DNA from: an uncultured Opitutaceae bacterium
Lineage (GTDB): Bacteria > Verrucomicrobiota > Verrucomicrobiia > Opitutales > Opitutaceae
NCBI GenBank assembly: GCA_937889545.1
Contig: CALAOT010000005.1
Coordinates: forward strand, 40,480-104,479
Direction: 5' to 3'
Length of the DNA: 64,000 bases
In this document: piece after piece, positions 20,930-30,888 of the stretch
Position numbering within the stretch: position 1 is the stretch's first letter
Layout of the letters: every line of letters begins with the position of its first letter
Translations under genes and position numbers: made by a program
The notes under the pieces: generated by a model
The model's database searches: none
Seen by the model: only the letters and a program-made list of their open reading frames with translations
What the model was told of the DNA's origin: nothing

Positions 20930-22246
20930 TCAAGCCGTTGCTAGAAACCGCCCTATGCGCCTGATGACCCGGTCCCGGCCGAGCACCCGCAACAGGCCGT
21001 AGAAGCTGGGCCCAACGGCCGTCCCGGACACGGCCAGCCGCGCGGGATGAATATAGTCGCCCGTGGCGGCGCCGTGTTCCTCCGCCAGGGCCTTTACAAG
21101 GGTCTCGAGCGCCGCGTCGCTCGAAAAATCGGCCAACGCAAGCGCCGCGAGAAGCTCGCCAAGACGCGCCTTCGGGTCCCCCTTCGCAAACACCTTTTCC
21201 CTCGCCTTGGGATCGGTGGCAAAATCCTCGCCGAAGAAGTAGCCGATGAAGCCCGGCAGATCCTCGATCGCGCGCACCTTCGGCTGGCAGAGCGCGATCA
21301 CGTCCCGCAGGTACGCTTCGGCGGGCATGCCGCCAGCGAAATAACTCCTACCGAGGAGGAAGTCGCGCGCGAGGACAAGGCAGCGCTCGGGCGCCATCTC
21401 GTGCAGGTAGACCATGTTCATGTGCGCGAGCTTCTTCTCGTCGAAGCGCGCATTGCTCTGGTTCACCCCCGGCAGGTCGAAGAGCCTCACGACCTCCTCC
21501 AGGGGAAGCTTTTCCCTGTCGTCCTTCGGGGACCAGCCCAGCAGGCAGAGGAAATTCACGAGGGCCTCGGGCAGGAACCCCCTCTTCTGGTACTCCTCGA
21601 CGAGGGCGCCCTGGTCGCGCTTGGACATCTTGCCCGGGCCGTTCTGCTTCAGGATGAGCGGAATATGGGCGTAGACCGGGATCGGCGCCCCGAGGGCCTT
21701 GAAGAGCTCCGTGTGCTTGCTTGTGTTCGAAAGGTGGTCCTCGCCCCGGATTACGTGGCTCACGCGCATCGAAATATCGTCCACGACGTTCACGAAGTGG
21801 AAGACCGGCTTGCCGTCCGACCTGACGATGACGAAGTCCTTCTCCTCGGTCCGCTCCACCCTTCCCCGAATCGCGTCCTCGATCACTTGCGGCTCTCCCG
21901 AGATCCTGAAGAACAGCGCTCCGTCCTTCTCGTAGGTCCTGCCCGAGGCCTTCAGGCGCCCGAGGAACTCCGCGTAGACGGACGCCCGCTCGCTCTGGAG
22001 GTACGGGCCGAAATCGCCCCCGGCCTGGGGTCCCTCGTCCCAGTTGAGGCCCAGCCAGCGCAGGCTGTTGTAGATGAGGTTGAGGAACTCCTCGCTGTTG
22101 CGAGCCTGATCGGTGTCCTCCACCCGGAGGATGAACACGCCCCCGGTGTGGCGCGCGTAGAGCCAGTTGAACAGCGCGGTTCGCGCGCTCCCTATATGGA
22201 AGAACCCGGTCGGGCTGGGAGCGAAGCGGACTCGAACCTGTGGCAT
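20930..22246 (-). CDS. gltX: glutamate--tRNA ligase
   Basis: The 438-residue class I synthetase charges tRNA-Glu. The ATG at 22246 places the start directly before [19 protein letters not shown], which contains the HIGH-type site (HIGS). KMSKR is in [15 protein letters not shown], and the catalytic-core landmarks [14 protein letters not shown] and [12 protein letters not shown] are present. The protein is somewhat shorter than many GluRS (460-490), mainly in the C-terminal anticodon-binding part. Longer in-frame starts up to 22444 lack family resemblance and overlap the divergent peptidase gene. Confidence 0.95.
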   Translation of the reverse strand: MPQVRVRFAPSPTGFFHIGSARTALFNWLYARHTGGVFILRVEDTDQARNSEEFLNLIYNSLRWLGLNWDEGPQAGGDFGPYLQSERASVYAEFLGRLKASGRTYEKDGALFFRISGEPQVIEDAIRGRVERTEEKDFVIVRSDGKPVFHFVNVVDDISMRVSHVIRGEDHLSNTSKHTELFKALGAPIPVYAHIPLILKQNGPGKMSKRDQGALVEEYQKRGFLPEALVNFLCLLGWSPKDDREKLPLEEVVRLFDLPGVNQSNARFDEKKLAHMNMVYLHEMAPERCLVLARDFLLGRSYFAGGMPAEAYLRDVIALCQPKVRAIEDLPGFIGYFFGEDFATDPKAREKVFAKGDPKARLGELLAALALADFSSDAALETLVKALAEEHGAATGDYIHPARLAVSGTAVGPSFYGLLRVLGRDRVIRRIGRFLATA

Positions 22247-22304
22247 TAAAGGGGCTTTGGTTTGCTGCTTGTGATTCGGGCGAGGGACCAGCAAGAACCA
22301 AGGC

Positions 22305-23069
22305 ATGCCCGCTGTCAAAGCCGCACCCTTCGACCCGCTCGCCCTCGCCGCGCGCTTTGAGGGCGCCGGCGCGAGGGCCGGATTCCGGTTCGAGCCGTTC
22401 GGCGATTCCGGCGGATTCCCGCTGACCGCGCTCACACGGCACACCCCGGGGCCCCGGCCGAGGATCTACCTTTCGGCCGGAATCCACGGGGACGAGCCCG
22501 CCCCTCCCCTCGCCCTCCTCTCGCTGCTCGAGTCCGGCGAATTCGACGCCAGGGCCGTGTGGTTCATCTGCCCGATGCTCAACCCCCAGGGCCTGGCGCG
22601 CGGCACGCGCGAGAACGCCTCCGGGGCCGACCTCAACCGCGATTTCCGGCACCTCGCGTCCCCCGAGATCCGGGCACACGTCCGGTGGCTCGAGCGGCAG
22701 CCCAACTTCGACCTCGCCGTGTGCGTCCACGAGGACTGGGAGTCGGCCGGCTTCTATCTCTACGAGCTTAATCCCGACGGCCGCCCCAGCCTCGCCGAGC
22801 CCATGATCACGGCGGCGTCGAAGGTCTGCCCGATCGACCAGAGCCCCCTGATCGAGGGCCGCGAGGCGAAGGGCGGGATCATTCGTCCGCTCCTCGATCC
22901 GCTCGGACGCGAGAAATGGCCGGAATCCTTCTACCTCCAGGTGAACCACACCCGGCTGTCCTACACGATCGAGGCGCCGTCGTCCCTGGTGCTCGACACC
23001 CGGGTCGCGGCCCTGCGCGCGGCCCTGGGGGCCGCGCTCGCATCCACCTTCGACCGGACCCGGGCCTGA
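22305..23069 (+). CDS. M14-type zinc carboxypeptidase / desuccinylase-like protein
   Basis: The 254-residue protein has the zinc-binding pattern of the M14 and aspartoacylase group. The H..E pair is in [12 protein letters not shown] (residues about 58-69). The ND-type substrate Arg/Asn region is in [14 protein letters not shown], and a later His is in [11 protein letters not shown] catalytic Glu is plausible in SYTIEAPSS. It should hydrolyse an amide or peptide bond in the cytoplasm (no signal peptide). The precise substrate is not readable. It is divergent from gltX, with 58 bp between starts. Confidence 0.85.
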   Translation: MPAVKAAPFDPLALAARFEGAGARAGFRFEPFGDSGGFPLTALTRHTPGPRPRIYLSAGIHGDEPAPPLALLSLLESGEFDARAVWFICPMLNPQGLARGTRENASGADLNRDFRHLASPEIRAHVRWLERQPNFDLAVCVHEDWESAGFYLYELNPDGRPSLAEPMITAASKVCPIDQSPLIEGREAKGGIIRPLLDPLGREKWPESFYLQVNHTRLSYTIEAPSSLVLDTRVAALRAALGAALASTFDRTRA

Positions 23070-23557
23070 TCCCCGTCCCCTCGGGAGCTTTGTCCCCGCG
23101 GACGCGGGAAGGCGCCCTTGCGGCCGCTGGCCTGCACTCGGCGAGGAGGGAGGATGCGACGGCGGTTTTGCGTTCCCGGATTGTCTCCGGAGCAGAGCCG
23201 GCAGCCAGGCCTCCGGCGTCGAAGCCCTGCTGCCCGCGGTAGCATCCTGCTGGTCCATGCATCTTCCGGACGTTATAAGATCCTATATGAGAGCGCGTTC
23301 CGAGACGCCTGCCATCCATTCAATCGCGCTGGCTTCCGCTCTGATCCGCCGCTCGCTCGCGACTTCCGTGGAGAGACCCGCCGCCGGCGCCCGCACGAGG
23401 TCGACCCAGGGATTGGGGAGTACCGCCCCGTGAGCGTCAGGAATCGCTTGCGTGCAATTTCCGGCGCCGACAACACTGCGCCACGGACACCAACTACATA
23501 AAGTCGAATCAGGATCTTGTCGCGGCTCTGGAAGGCCAGCTGGAGAGGGACGAGGCG
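23070..23557. other. spacer upstream of the methyltransferase
   Basis: About 490 bp. The last 70 bp (from about 23487) encode, in the methyltransferase frame, residues that look like its real N-terminus. The rest shows no gene. An AT-rich TTATAAGATCCTATAT stretch near 23272-23288 is a possible promoter element. Confidence 0.4.
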
Positions 23558-24208
23558 ATGCGCAGGGCGATCGGCGGAGAATTCAACGCCGTGGGAAAGC
23601 TCGAGCATCACCTCCTGCGCTCGCTGGGGCTGTCCGACGGCCACCTGGTGGTCGACGTCGGCTGCGGCAGCGGACGCCTGTCCGTGCAGCTTGCCCCGTT
23701 CCCGGGCATCCGGTACGTCGGGGTCGATATCGTCAAGAGTCTGGTGGCCTATGCCTCCGGGCTCTCCAAGCGGCCGGACTGGAGCTTCATATGCTCGGAC
23801 GGGTCGAAGATCCCGTGCGGGGACGGGGCCGCCGACTTTGTGTGCTTCTTCTCGGTGTTCACCCACCTGCTCCACGAGGACATCTTCCGGTACTTCGGGG
23901 AGACCGCCCGGGTCCTGAAGCCCGGCGGCCAGCTCGTCTTCTCGTTCCTTGAGTTTCGGATCCCGTCCCACTGGACCGTCTTCATTGACAAGGTGAGGGA
24001 TTCCGCGCCGGGCCAGCACCTGAACCAGTTCATCGACCGCGACGCGATCAGGGCGTGGGCCTCGTACTCGGAGTTCGAGGTCGTCCAGCTGTGCGACGGC
24101 GACAAGCCGCACATTCCCATCCCCGAGGAGATTCGCTGGGACAGCGGGGCCCGGATGGAATCATTCGGAAACCTCGGGCAGTCGGTGGCCGTTCTGAGAA
24201 AGCACTAG
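23558..24208 (+). CDS. class I SAM-dependent methyltransferase
   Basis: The product has SAM motif I in VVDVGCGSGRLSVQL, motif II-like YVGVDIV, then SDGSKIPCGDGAADFV and LKPGGQLVFSF, the usual order of a Methyltransf_11/25 protein. From the ATG at 23558 it is 216 residues. The frame stays open upstream, and the residues just before it (TDTNYIKSNQDLVAALEGQL) look like authentic N-terminal sequence. The true start is therefore probably earlier, near 23480, but no ATG, GTG or TTG stands at a convincing place. The substrate is unknown. Confidence 0.82.
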   Translation: MRRAIGGEFNAVGKLEHHLLRSLGLSDGHLVVDVGCGSGRLSVQLAPFPGIRYVGVDIVKSLVAYASGLSKRPDWSFICSDGSKIPCGDGAADFVCFFSVFTHLLHEDIFRYFGETARVLKPGGQLVFSFLEFRIPSHWTVFIDKVRDSAPGQHLNQFIDRDAIRAWASYSEFEVVQLCDGDKPHIPIPEEIRWDSGARMESFGNLGQSVAVLRKH

Positions 24209-24261
24209 CTGACCGCCCGCCTCATGGCCGAGCCGGCCCGGCACCGACCGCATCCGCCGGA

Positions 24262-25083
24262 CTAGCGCGGTCCCGCTCCGGCTTTCGGAACCTCCACTCC
24301 GTGGCGCCCGCAGAAGTCGCGCATGTCGCCCGGAAGCGGGGCCTCGAAGGCGAGCGGGACCCCGGCCGCCCCGAGGTCGATCCGGGCGCAATGAAGCGCC
24401 TGGCGCCTCAGGAGGAGGCGGGCCTCGAGCGCGGGCGTCCAACCCCCGTCGATAAATTCGAGGTACAGCCGGGCGTCGGGGCCGTAGATCTTGTCCCCCA
24501 CCAGGGGGTGGCCCAGCCACTGGGCGTGGGCGCGGATCTGGTGCTTGCGGCCCGTCTCGGTCGTCACCCTGGCGAGCGTGAATCCCCTCCCGCCGGACAG
24601 CGGCTCAAAGCGGGTCACCGACGGCTGCCCGTCCGCGCAGACCGCCGACTTGATGAATATCGGGCTCGCCGTGTCCGTGCCGAGGGGCTGGTCGACCGTC
24701 ACCGAGGCGGTGAGCTCCCCCGTGAGGAGCGCGAGGTAGGTCTTGCCCACCCTGCGCTCCTGCATGGCCATCTGCAGGCGTCTCGCCATGGGCGGGTCCT
24801 TTGCCAGGACGACCACCCCGCTGGTCTCCCGGTCGAGCCTGAAGACCAGGTGGACCGTGCTGAGCCCGGCGTGCTCGCGGGCTGCCCCCACCAGGCTCGA
24901 CCATGGGCCGTGCTTCGACGGATGGCACACGACGTCCCCGGGCTTGTCTACGACAAGGAGGCGGTCGTCCTCGTGGATGATCCATGACCGCAGCTCCCCT
25001 AGTTCGATCGTTCTGGAGGGGCCCTGGGCAAGGCGCCTCGGCCATGCCGACGCCCGGTGCCCGCTGTACCCGGACTCGCTCAC
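24262..25083 (-). CDS. RluA-family pseudouridine synthase
   Basis: The 273-residue enzyme isomerises uridine in rRNA or tRNA. The catalytic motif is FRLDRETSGVVVLAKD, with the Asp at about residue 78. The opening IIHEDDRLLVVDKP and later GRKHQIRAHAQWLGHPLVGD are standard RluA landmarks. No S4 domain is present. The GTG at 25083 overlaps the stop of the upstream SDR gene (GTGA), which supports this start over the longer frame to 25395. The modified position is not predictable from sequence alone. Confidence 0.9.
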   Translation of the reverse strand: MSESGYSGHRASAWPRRLAQGPSRTIELGELRSWIIHEDDRLLVVDKPGDVVCHPSKHGPWSSLVGAAREHAGLSTVHLVFRLDRETSGVVVLAKDPPMARRLQMAMQERRVGKTYLALLTGELTASVTVDQPLGTDTASPIFIKSAVCADGQPSVTRFEPLSGGRGFTLARVTTETGRKHQIRAHAQWLGHPLVGDKIYGPDARLYLEFIDGGWTPALEARLLLRRQALHCARIDLGAAGVPLAFEAPLPGDMRDFCGRHGVEVPKAGAGPR

Positions 25084-25898
25084 GGCTTCACCCGGTTCAT
25101 GCGCGTCCGGGCCATCACGCGCGCCGCCAGTCTCGCGACGAACGGCTTCGGCAGCTTTGCCGCGATCGCCGCCGAAAGCTTGTTCGTCCATCCGGTAACG
25201 ACCATCGCCTTGCCGGCCGCCAGGGCCCGCAGGGACTCGACCACGACCTGTTCGCTCGTCTGGCTGAAAGATTCGGGCGCCTTTTGCTCGTGGATGCCCG
25301 CGCGCCTGGAGAATTCGGTCGACGTCGGGCCCGGGCAGACCGCGAGCGCCCTCACGCCTGTCCCGCGGAGCTCCTCGTTTAGGCCAAGGCTCCAATGGAG
25401 CAGGAAGGCCTTGGTGGCCCCGTACGTGTCGAGGTAGGGCGTCGGCTGGAACGCGGCCGTCGACGCCATGTTGACGATCGCGCCCCCGCGCAATCGGATT
25501 GCCGGCAGCAGCGCGCCCGTAAGCTGAAGGATGGCGCGCACATTGACGTCCACCATCTCAAGCTGCACCGCGATGTCGGAATCCGCGAACCGGCCGTAGA
25601 CCCCGAATCCGCTGTTGTTGACAAGGAGGATCCGGCCGGCCGGCGCATGGTGTGTCAAAAAATCCTCAATCCCCGGCAGCGCCGCCTCCAGCTGCCCCGC
25701 CTTCGAAAGGTCGCACGCTACATGGCGCAGATTAAGCTCGGGATTATTTATGACAGGCGCCCGCCGAGATAGGTTGCAAAACGCGAGCTCCGGACGCATC
25801 TTCGAACACAGCTCAATGAACGATTTTCCAATCCCGGAAGATCCGCCCGTGATGATTACCGCGGAGAAGTTTTTGAGAGCGGCATCGGGCTTCGGCAT
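25080..25898 (-). CDS. short-chain dehydrogenase/reductase
   Basis: The 272-residue Rossmann enzyme has the cofactor loop TGGSSGIG (residues about 17-24), NNSGFGVYG, the catalytic Ser in VNMASTAAF, and the YGATK active site with Tyr and Lys. CPGPTSTEF follows. A basic residue after the glycine motif suggests NADP(H). It is likely translationally coupled to the pseudouridine synthase gene. The substrate is unknown. Confidence 0.9.
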   Translation of the reverse strand: MPKPDAALKNFSAVIITGGSSGIGKSFIELCSKMRPELAFCNLSRRAPVINNPELNLRHVACDLSKAGQLEAALPGIEDFLTHHAPAGRILLVNNSGFGVYGRFADSDIAVQLEMVDVNVRAILQLTGALLPAIRLRGGAIVNMASTAAFQPTPYLDTYGATKAFLLHWSLGLNEELRGTGVRALAVCPGPTSTEFSRRAGIHEQKAPESFSQTSEQVVVESLRALAAGKAMVVTGWTNKLSAAIAAKLPKPFVARLAARVMARTRMNRVKP

Positions 25899-25976
25899 CG
25901 GATTTCAGGGTTCAGTTTCTCGCCGTCGGATCTTGATCCGATCGCGCCCAGTCAAACAAGGAACAAACGAACAACC

Positions 25977-26372
25977 ATGAACAGACACAACAATGCGGAA
26001 TTGATCGTCTCGGGCATTCACCTCGAACTCACACCGTCACTCAAAACGTTCGTTCAGGAGAAGGCCGAGCGGCTGTTCCGGCATGAGGAACGCATCCTGC
26101 GTCTACGCGTGGAACTGGAGTACGACCCGAAGGAGAAATTCGCAGCGCGGTTCAAGGCGAAGGGCCACCTCGTCGTCAACGGCCCCGCGATGAACGCCAG
26201 CGTCGGGTCCGACGAATGCCACAAGGCCGTGTCGCTCCTGGCCGACAAGCTCGACCGCATGCTCGCCCGGCGGGCGCAGCTGTTTCGCGCGAGGCGCCAC
26301 CAGCTCCACGCGGTCGAGCTCGGCGTGCCCTTGCCGAAGACGATCTGGCCCGGGTCCGGCCTCACCACTTGA
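25977..26372 (+). CDS. hpf: ribosome hibernation promoting factor / RaiA family
   Basis: The 131-residue protein has the S30AE pattern: VSGIHLELTPSLKTFVQEKAERLFR, RLRVELEYDP, AKGHLVVNGPAMNASV, and a final helix CHKAVSLLADKLDRMLARR. It binds the 30S decoding centre and inactivates ribosomes in stationary phase. It lacks the long-form C-terminal dimerisation domain but has a 25-residue tail beyond the core. Its 3' end overlaps the convergent oxidoreductase-subunit gene by 11 bp. Confidence 0.92.
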   Translation: MNRHNNAELIVSGIHLELTPSLKTFVQEKAERLFRHEERILRLRVELEYDPKEKFAARFKAKGHLVVNGPAMNASVGSDECHKAVSLLADKLDRMLARRAQLFRARRHQLHAVELGVPLPKTIWPGSGLTT

Positions 26373-27042
26373 CTTCGTCAGTGAGGCCGAGCTTTTCGAC
26401 GAGATCGGCGGGGGGGCCGTCGAAGCGTGCAAGCGGAACGTTGCCGACGTAGCCGATGTCCTTCATCCCCGCTGGCGTCGTGTAGAACCCGGTGGCGGCC
26501 AGGTTCCTGAACCGCCTGAAGAAGTCCGCCGCGGGCTTCAGGTCGGGATTCGAAGGCGCCTCGCGCGAGATGTCCTCGCAGAGGGCGTTCCGCTGGGCGT
26601 CCGAGGCCTCGGCGAAGACGGCGCCGAAGCGCCTTGCTGATTCGCCGTCGAGCCATGCAAGGCCGTCTAGGATCATCCTGCCGTCGCGCACGTTGTCCGG
26701 ATAGGGGGCGCTGACGAACTCGTCGATGAAGTCCGTCACGCCGAGGGCCGAGGCGCTGGGCGAGTGGCCGTCCGCGGGTATCACGACGTCGCAAAGGGCC
26801 GCAACTTCGCGGCGCTGGGCGCCCGTGAACGTGAGCGGCCAAAGGTCGCCCGGCTTGTACCCCTTGACGAGGTCGGGGTCCGTGCCGTAGCCGGCCGCCG
26901 GCCCGCCCGCGGCTCCGGCGGACGTCCCCGGGGCCCCTGCAGCAAACGAAGGCGCCTTGGCGAGCATCGCTCCCGCGGTCGCCGCGAGCATCCATTTGAT
27001 CGCCGCGCGCCGGTCCATGTGAATGGGGTCTGGAGTATTCAT
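26362..27042 (-). CDS. gluconate 2-dehydrogenase subunit 3 family protein
   Basis: The 226-residue protein begins MNTPDPIHMDRRAAIKWML, with a twin-Arg-like pair followed by a hydrophobic segment, so Tat export is likely. The mature part has the subunit-3 pattern QRREVAALCDVVIPADGHSPSA with GVTDFIDEF, and ends with a 60-residue helical region. In known three-subunit dehydrogenases this small subunit accompanies a GMC-type flavin subunit. Here it starts 30 bp after the GMC gene and on the same strand, so the two should form one periplasmic oxidoreductase. Confidence 0.88.
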   Translation of the reverse strand: MNTPDPIHMDRRAAIKWMLAATAGAMLAKAPSFAAGAPGTSAGAAGGPAAGYGTDPDLVKGYKPGDLWPLTFTGAQRREVAALCDVVIPADGHSPSASALGVTDFIDEFVSAPYPDNVRDGRMILDGLAWLDGESARRFGAVFAEASDAQRNALCEDISREAPSNPDLKPAADFFRRFRNLAATGFYTTPAGMKDIGYVGNVPLARFDGPPADLVEKLGLTDEVKW

Positions 27043-27071
27043 GGGAGTACCTATCTTGGTTGATCGTCTGC

Positions 27072-28874
27072 CTAAATGTTGCCCTTCCGCATCTCCTCGA
27101 GGAGCCGGTCGGCGGCGCGCCACGCCAGGGCCATGATGGTGAGGGTCGGGTTCTTGTCCGCGTTCGAGGCGAACACGCCGCCGTCGGCGATGACGAGGTT
27201 CCCGACGTCCCACGCCTGCGACCAGGGGTTCGTGACCGAGCCTGACGGGGATCCTCCCATGATGGTTCCGCCCACCTCGTGGATGATGGACCCGCCCGGC
27301 GCGATGGCCTTGCGTCCGTCGGCGTCGGGCGCCCCGGAGCTCTTGCCCCCCATCGCCTCGATCCAGTCGGCGAACGTCCTTTGCATGTGGGCCGCCTGCC
27401 GGATCTCGTGCTCCGACCATTTCCAGTGGAAGCGCAGGACGGGGATGCCCCACCGGTCCACGACCCCGGGGTCGATCTCGCAGAACGAGTCGGCATTGGG
27501 GATCATCTCGCCCCTTCCCGTGAAGGAGACGAAGGAGCCGTAGTAGCGGCGGGCGTCCTCCTTGAGCCGGGCGCCGTAGCTGGTCCGGCCGCCCGGGTCG
27601 GGCAGGTACGGCGGGTCGCCCCCCGGCATCCCCTTTCCCGTCCCGAACTCGACGTGGTATCCGCGCGCAAAGCCGAGCTTCCCCGCCTTCTGCTCCCCGT
27701 AGAGCCACCACGGCACGTAGACATGCCCCCCGCCCGCCCCGTCCTCGTTGTGCGGCGGAAGGCTTTCGAGGAGGGGAACTTGGCCCCCCCAGTCCGCCCC
27801 GACCGTGTCCATGATGTATCTGCCCACCAGCCCGCTCGAGTTCGCGAGGCCGTCGGGGAACCGGCTGGACTTCGAATTGAGGAGCAGCCGGACCGTCTCG
27901 CAGGCTCCCGCCGCCAGGACGACGGCGCGCGCGGAGGCGTGGTGCTCCAGCCCCGTCTTCTTGTCGACGTAAACCACGCCCGCGGCCCGGCCGGCCGGGT
28001 CCAGGGTCACCTCCCGCGCCATTGCGTTCGCGAGGATGTCCAGGTTGCCGGTGGCGAGCGCGGGGGGCAGATGCACGGTCGTCGCCTGGTAGTTTGCGCG
28101 GATCGAGCATCCCCGCCCGCACTCCGTGGCCCAGAAGCAGGCCGCCCGGTTCTGCATGTCCTCGGCGAGGATCCGCTGGGCCTTTTCGTTGCCGGGATGG
28201 AACCTTGCCGGAATCGACCGGTGGTCGAGCGGCCGCGTGAGGACGGCCCGCCGTATGGGGATGACCGGGATGCCGAGCTTGCGCCCCCGCTGCCGCGCGA
28301 GGAGCTCGCCGATCCTTGCCCTGGGGGGAGGCAGCAGGCAGCCCTCCGGGGAGTCGGGCGTGTTCTCGAGGCCGCTGTTGGAGCCGAAGACGCCGATCAG
28401 CATCTCGACTTTGTCGTAGTACGGCGCGACATCCCCGTAGGCTATCGGCCAGTCGAACCCGAGCCCGTCGCGGCTGCGCGGCTTGAAGTCGTAGGGGCCG
28501 TTGCGCAGCGAGATGCGGCCCCAGTGGTTGGTCCTGCCCCCCAGCATCCTCGCGCGCCACCATTTGAACTGCCGGCCCTCCTCCGTGGACGCATTCGTGT
28601 AGGGCTCGCCGGGCACGGCCCAGCCGCCGTCGACCGTCGCGTCGTAGAACCCGAACGGCTTGTCGGGCGTCCCCATCCCGCGGAGAGGCGCAGCATCGTT
28701 CGTCTGGAACATCGGAGTCTCGGAGCTCGGGTCGTAGTTGCGGCCCGCCTCGAGCATCAGGACCCGCGCGCCCTCCATCGTGAGGGTGTAGGCCGCCTGG
28801 CCGCCGGCCGCGCCGGACCCGACGACGATCACATCATATCTGGCTGTGGCTGACGACGGGGTGATGAACGCCAT
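27072..28874 (-). CDS. GMC-family FAD oxidoreductase
   Basis: The 600-residue enzyme starts with the FAD dinucleotide motif DVIVVGSGAAGGQAAYTL and has NHWGRISLRNGPYDFK, the GMC signature region around GGRTNHW, and the C-terminal HEVGGTIMGG with SNPWSQAWDV-like context (TNPWSQAWDVGNLVIADG), where the catalytic His/Asn lie. Members oxidise sugar or polyol alcohols. The partner subunit-3 gene directly downstream suggests a gluconate- or glucoside-3-dehydrogenase-like complex. It has no signal peptide, so export could occur by piggy-back on the Tat partner. A frameshifted paralogue precedes it. Confidence 0.93.
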   Translation of the reverse strand: MAFITPSSATARYDVIVVGSGAAGGQAAYTLTMEGARVLMLEAGRNYDPSSETPMFQTNDAAPLRGMGTPDKPFGFYDATVDGGWAVPGEPYTNASTEEGRQFKWWRARMLGGRTNHWGRISLRNGPYDFKPRSRDGLGFDWPIAYGDVAPYYDKVEMLIGVFGSNSGLENTPDSPEGCLLPPPRARIGELLARQRGRKLGIPVIPIRRAVLTRPLDHRSIPARFHPGNEKAQRILAEDMQNRAACFWATECGRGCSIRANYQATTVHLPPALATGNLDILANAMAREVTLDPAGRAAGVVYVDKKTGLEHHASARAVVLAAGACETVRLLLNSKSSRFPDGLANSSGLVGRYIMDTVGADWGGQVPLLESLPPHNEDGAGGGHVYVPWWLYGEQKAGKLGFARGYHVEFGTGKGMPGGDPPYLPDPGGRTSYGARLKEDARRYYGSFVSFTGRGEMIPNADSFCEIDPGVVDRWGIPVLRFHWKWSEHEIRQAAHMQRTFADWIEAMGGKSSGAPDADGRKAIAPGGSIIHEVGGTIMGGSPSGSVTNPWSQAWDVGNLVIADGGVFASNADKNPTLTIMALAWRAADRLLEEMRKGNI

Positions 28875-28975
28875 GGGGGTGGTGCTGGGGAACGGCAGGG
28901 GACCGGCAATTCAGGCCGGTGTCCACCCCGATCGAAGGCGGACGGCCAGGGCCGGTTGGAGGGCTCCTCGCTCCA

Positions 28976-30777
28976 TCACAGGTCGCCCCTGCGCATCCCG
29001 TAGAGGATCCGGTCGGCGGCGCGCCATGCCAGGGCCATGATCGTCAGCGTCGGTTTCTTGTCCGCGTTCGAGGCGAACACGCCGCCGTCGGCCACGAAGA
29101 GGTTACTGACGTCCCAGGCCTGCGACCACGAGTTCGTGACCGACGTCGACGGCGCGGCCCCCATGATCGTCCCGCCCACCTCGTGGATGACGAACCCGCC
29201 GGCGGAGATCGCCTTTCGGCCGTCGGGATCCGGCCTCCTGCGGTTGACGCCCCCCATCGCCTCGATCCAGTCGGCGAAGGTCCTCTGCATGTGGGCCACC
29301 TGCCGGATCTCGTGGTCGGACCACTTCCAGTGGAAGCGCAGGACCGGGATGCCCCACTTGTCGGCGACCCCGGGGTCGATTTCGCAGAACGATTCGGCGT
29401 TGGCGATCATCTCGCCCCTTCCCGAGAACCCGATGAAGGAGCCGTAGTAGCGGCGGGCGTCCTCCTTGAGCCTGAGGCCGTAGCTCGTGCGGCCGCTTGC
29501 GTCGTCCCCGAAGCCCATGCGGCCCCCGGGCATGGCCCTTCCGCTCGCGAATTCGACGTGGTAGCCGCGCGCAAAGCCGAGCTTCTCCGCCTTCTGCTCC
29601 TGGTAGAGCCACCACGGCGCGTACACATGCAGGCCCCCCGCCCCGTCCTCGTTGTGGGGGGGGAGGTTCTCAAGGAGCGGGATCTGGCCCCCCAGCTCGC
29701 GCCGACCGTGTCCATGATGCACTTGCCCACCAGCCCGCTCGAGTTCGCGAGCCCGTTGGGGAACAGGGCCGACTTCGAGTTGAGGAGCAGCCGCACCGTC
29801 TCGCACGCGCTCGCGGCGAGGACGATGACGCGCGCCGAAACGCGGTGCTCCAGCCCCGTCGCCTTGTCGATGTAGCCGACGCCCGCCGCCCTGCCCGCGG
29901 AGTCCACCGTGACCTCGCGGGCCATCGCGTTCGCGAGGATGTCCAGGTTGCCCGTGGCCAGCGCCGGGGGGATGTGCACCGTCGTCGACTGGTAGTTCGC
30001 GCGGATGGAGCAGCCGCGCTCGCAGCGCGTGGCCCAGAAGCAGGCCGCCCGGTTCCGCATGTCCTCGGCCAAGATCCGCTGGGCCCCCGCATTGCCCGGA
30101 TGGAGCCTCGCCGGAATCGCACGGTGGTCGAGCGGGCGGGTGAGAACCGCCCGCCGGATGGGGATGACCGGGATGCCAAGCATGCGCCCCCGCTGCCGCG
30201 CGAGAAGCTCGCCTATCCGCGCCTTTGGGGGAGGCAGCAGGCAGCCCTTCGGGGAGTCGGGCGTGTTCTCGAGGCCTTCATTCGTGCCGCAGACGCCGAT
30301 CAGCATCTCGACCTTGTCGTAGTACGGCGCCACGTCCTCGTAGGATATCGGCCAGTCGAATCCGAGCCCGTCGCGGCTGCGCGGCTTGAAATCGTAGGGC
30401 CCGTTGCGAAGCGCGTGGCGCGACCAGTGGTTTGTCCGGCCCCCCAACATCCTCGAGCGCCACCACCTGAACTGCCGGCCCTCCTCCGCGGATGCGTTCG
30501 TGTAGGGCTCGCCGGGCACCTCCCAGCCGCCGCCGACCGTGGCGTCGTAGAACCCGAACGGCTTGTCGGGCGTAGCCGAGCCCCGCAGGGGCGCGGCAGC
30601 GTTTGTCTGGAACATCGGCGTCTCCGCAACGGGGTCGTAGTTGCGCCCCGCCTCGATCATCAGGACTTTCGCTCCTCCCATCGCGAGGGTGTACGCCGCG
30701 TGGCCGCCGGCCGCGCCGGAACCGACCACGAGAACGTCATATCTGTCCGCAACGGACGCCGGGTTTACGAATGCCAT
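28976..30777 (-). pseudogene. second GMC-family oxidoreductase, frameshifted
   Basis: A full-length paralogue of the downstream GMC gene can be followed from ATG 30777 (DVLVVGSGAAGGHAAYTL) to a stop at 28976. The reading frame breaks near 29690. The first frame runs KCIMDTVGASWG and then loses similarity, while the next frame resumes with GGQIPLLENLPPHNEDG. At that point this copy has six C residues (29688-29693), where the intact paralogue has seven. A single-base loss in a homopolymer is therefore the cause, either a real mutation or a sequencing error. All later motifs, including HEVGGTIMG, are intact. No own subunit-3 gene follows it. Confidence 0.85.
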
Positions 30778-30888
30778 CGAGATGGGGGAACCACAGGTGA
30801 GTGGCACTGCGCCCGGTTGTCGATTTGGAACGCGGGCTGCGTGCGACGCTGCTTGCCTCCGCGCAAGAAAGCATGGTGACTGGCCGCG

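Noticed and set aside
30778..30888. Possible cobalamin riboswitch upstream of the TonB receptor (GGCACTG motif)
   Set aside because: The leader is only about 110 bp and lacks the other conserved B12-box parts, so a short chance match is more likely.
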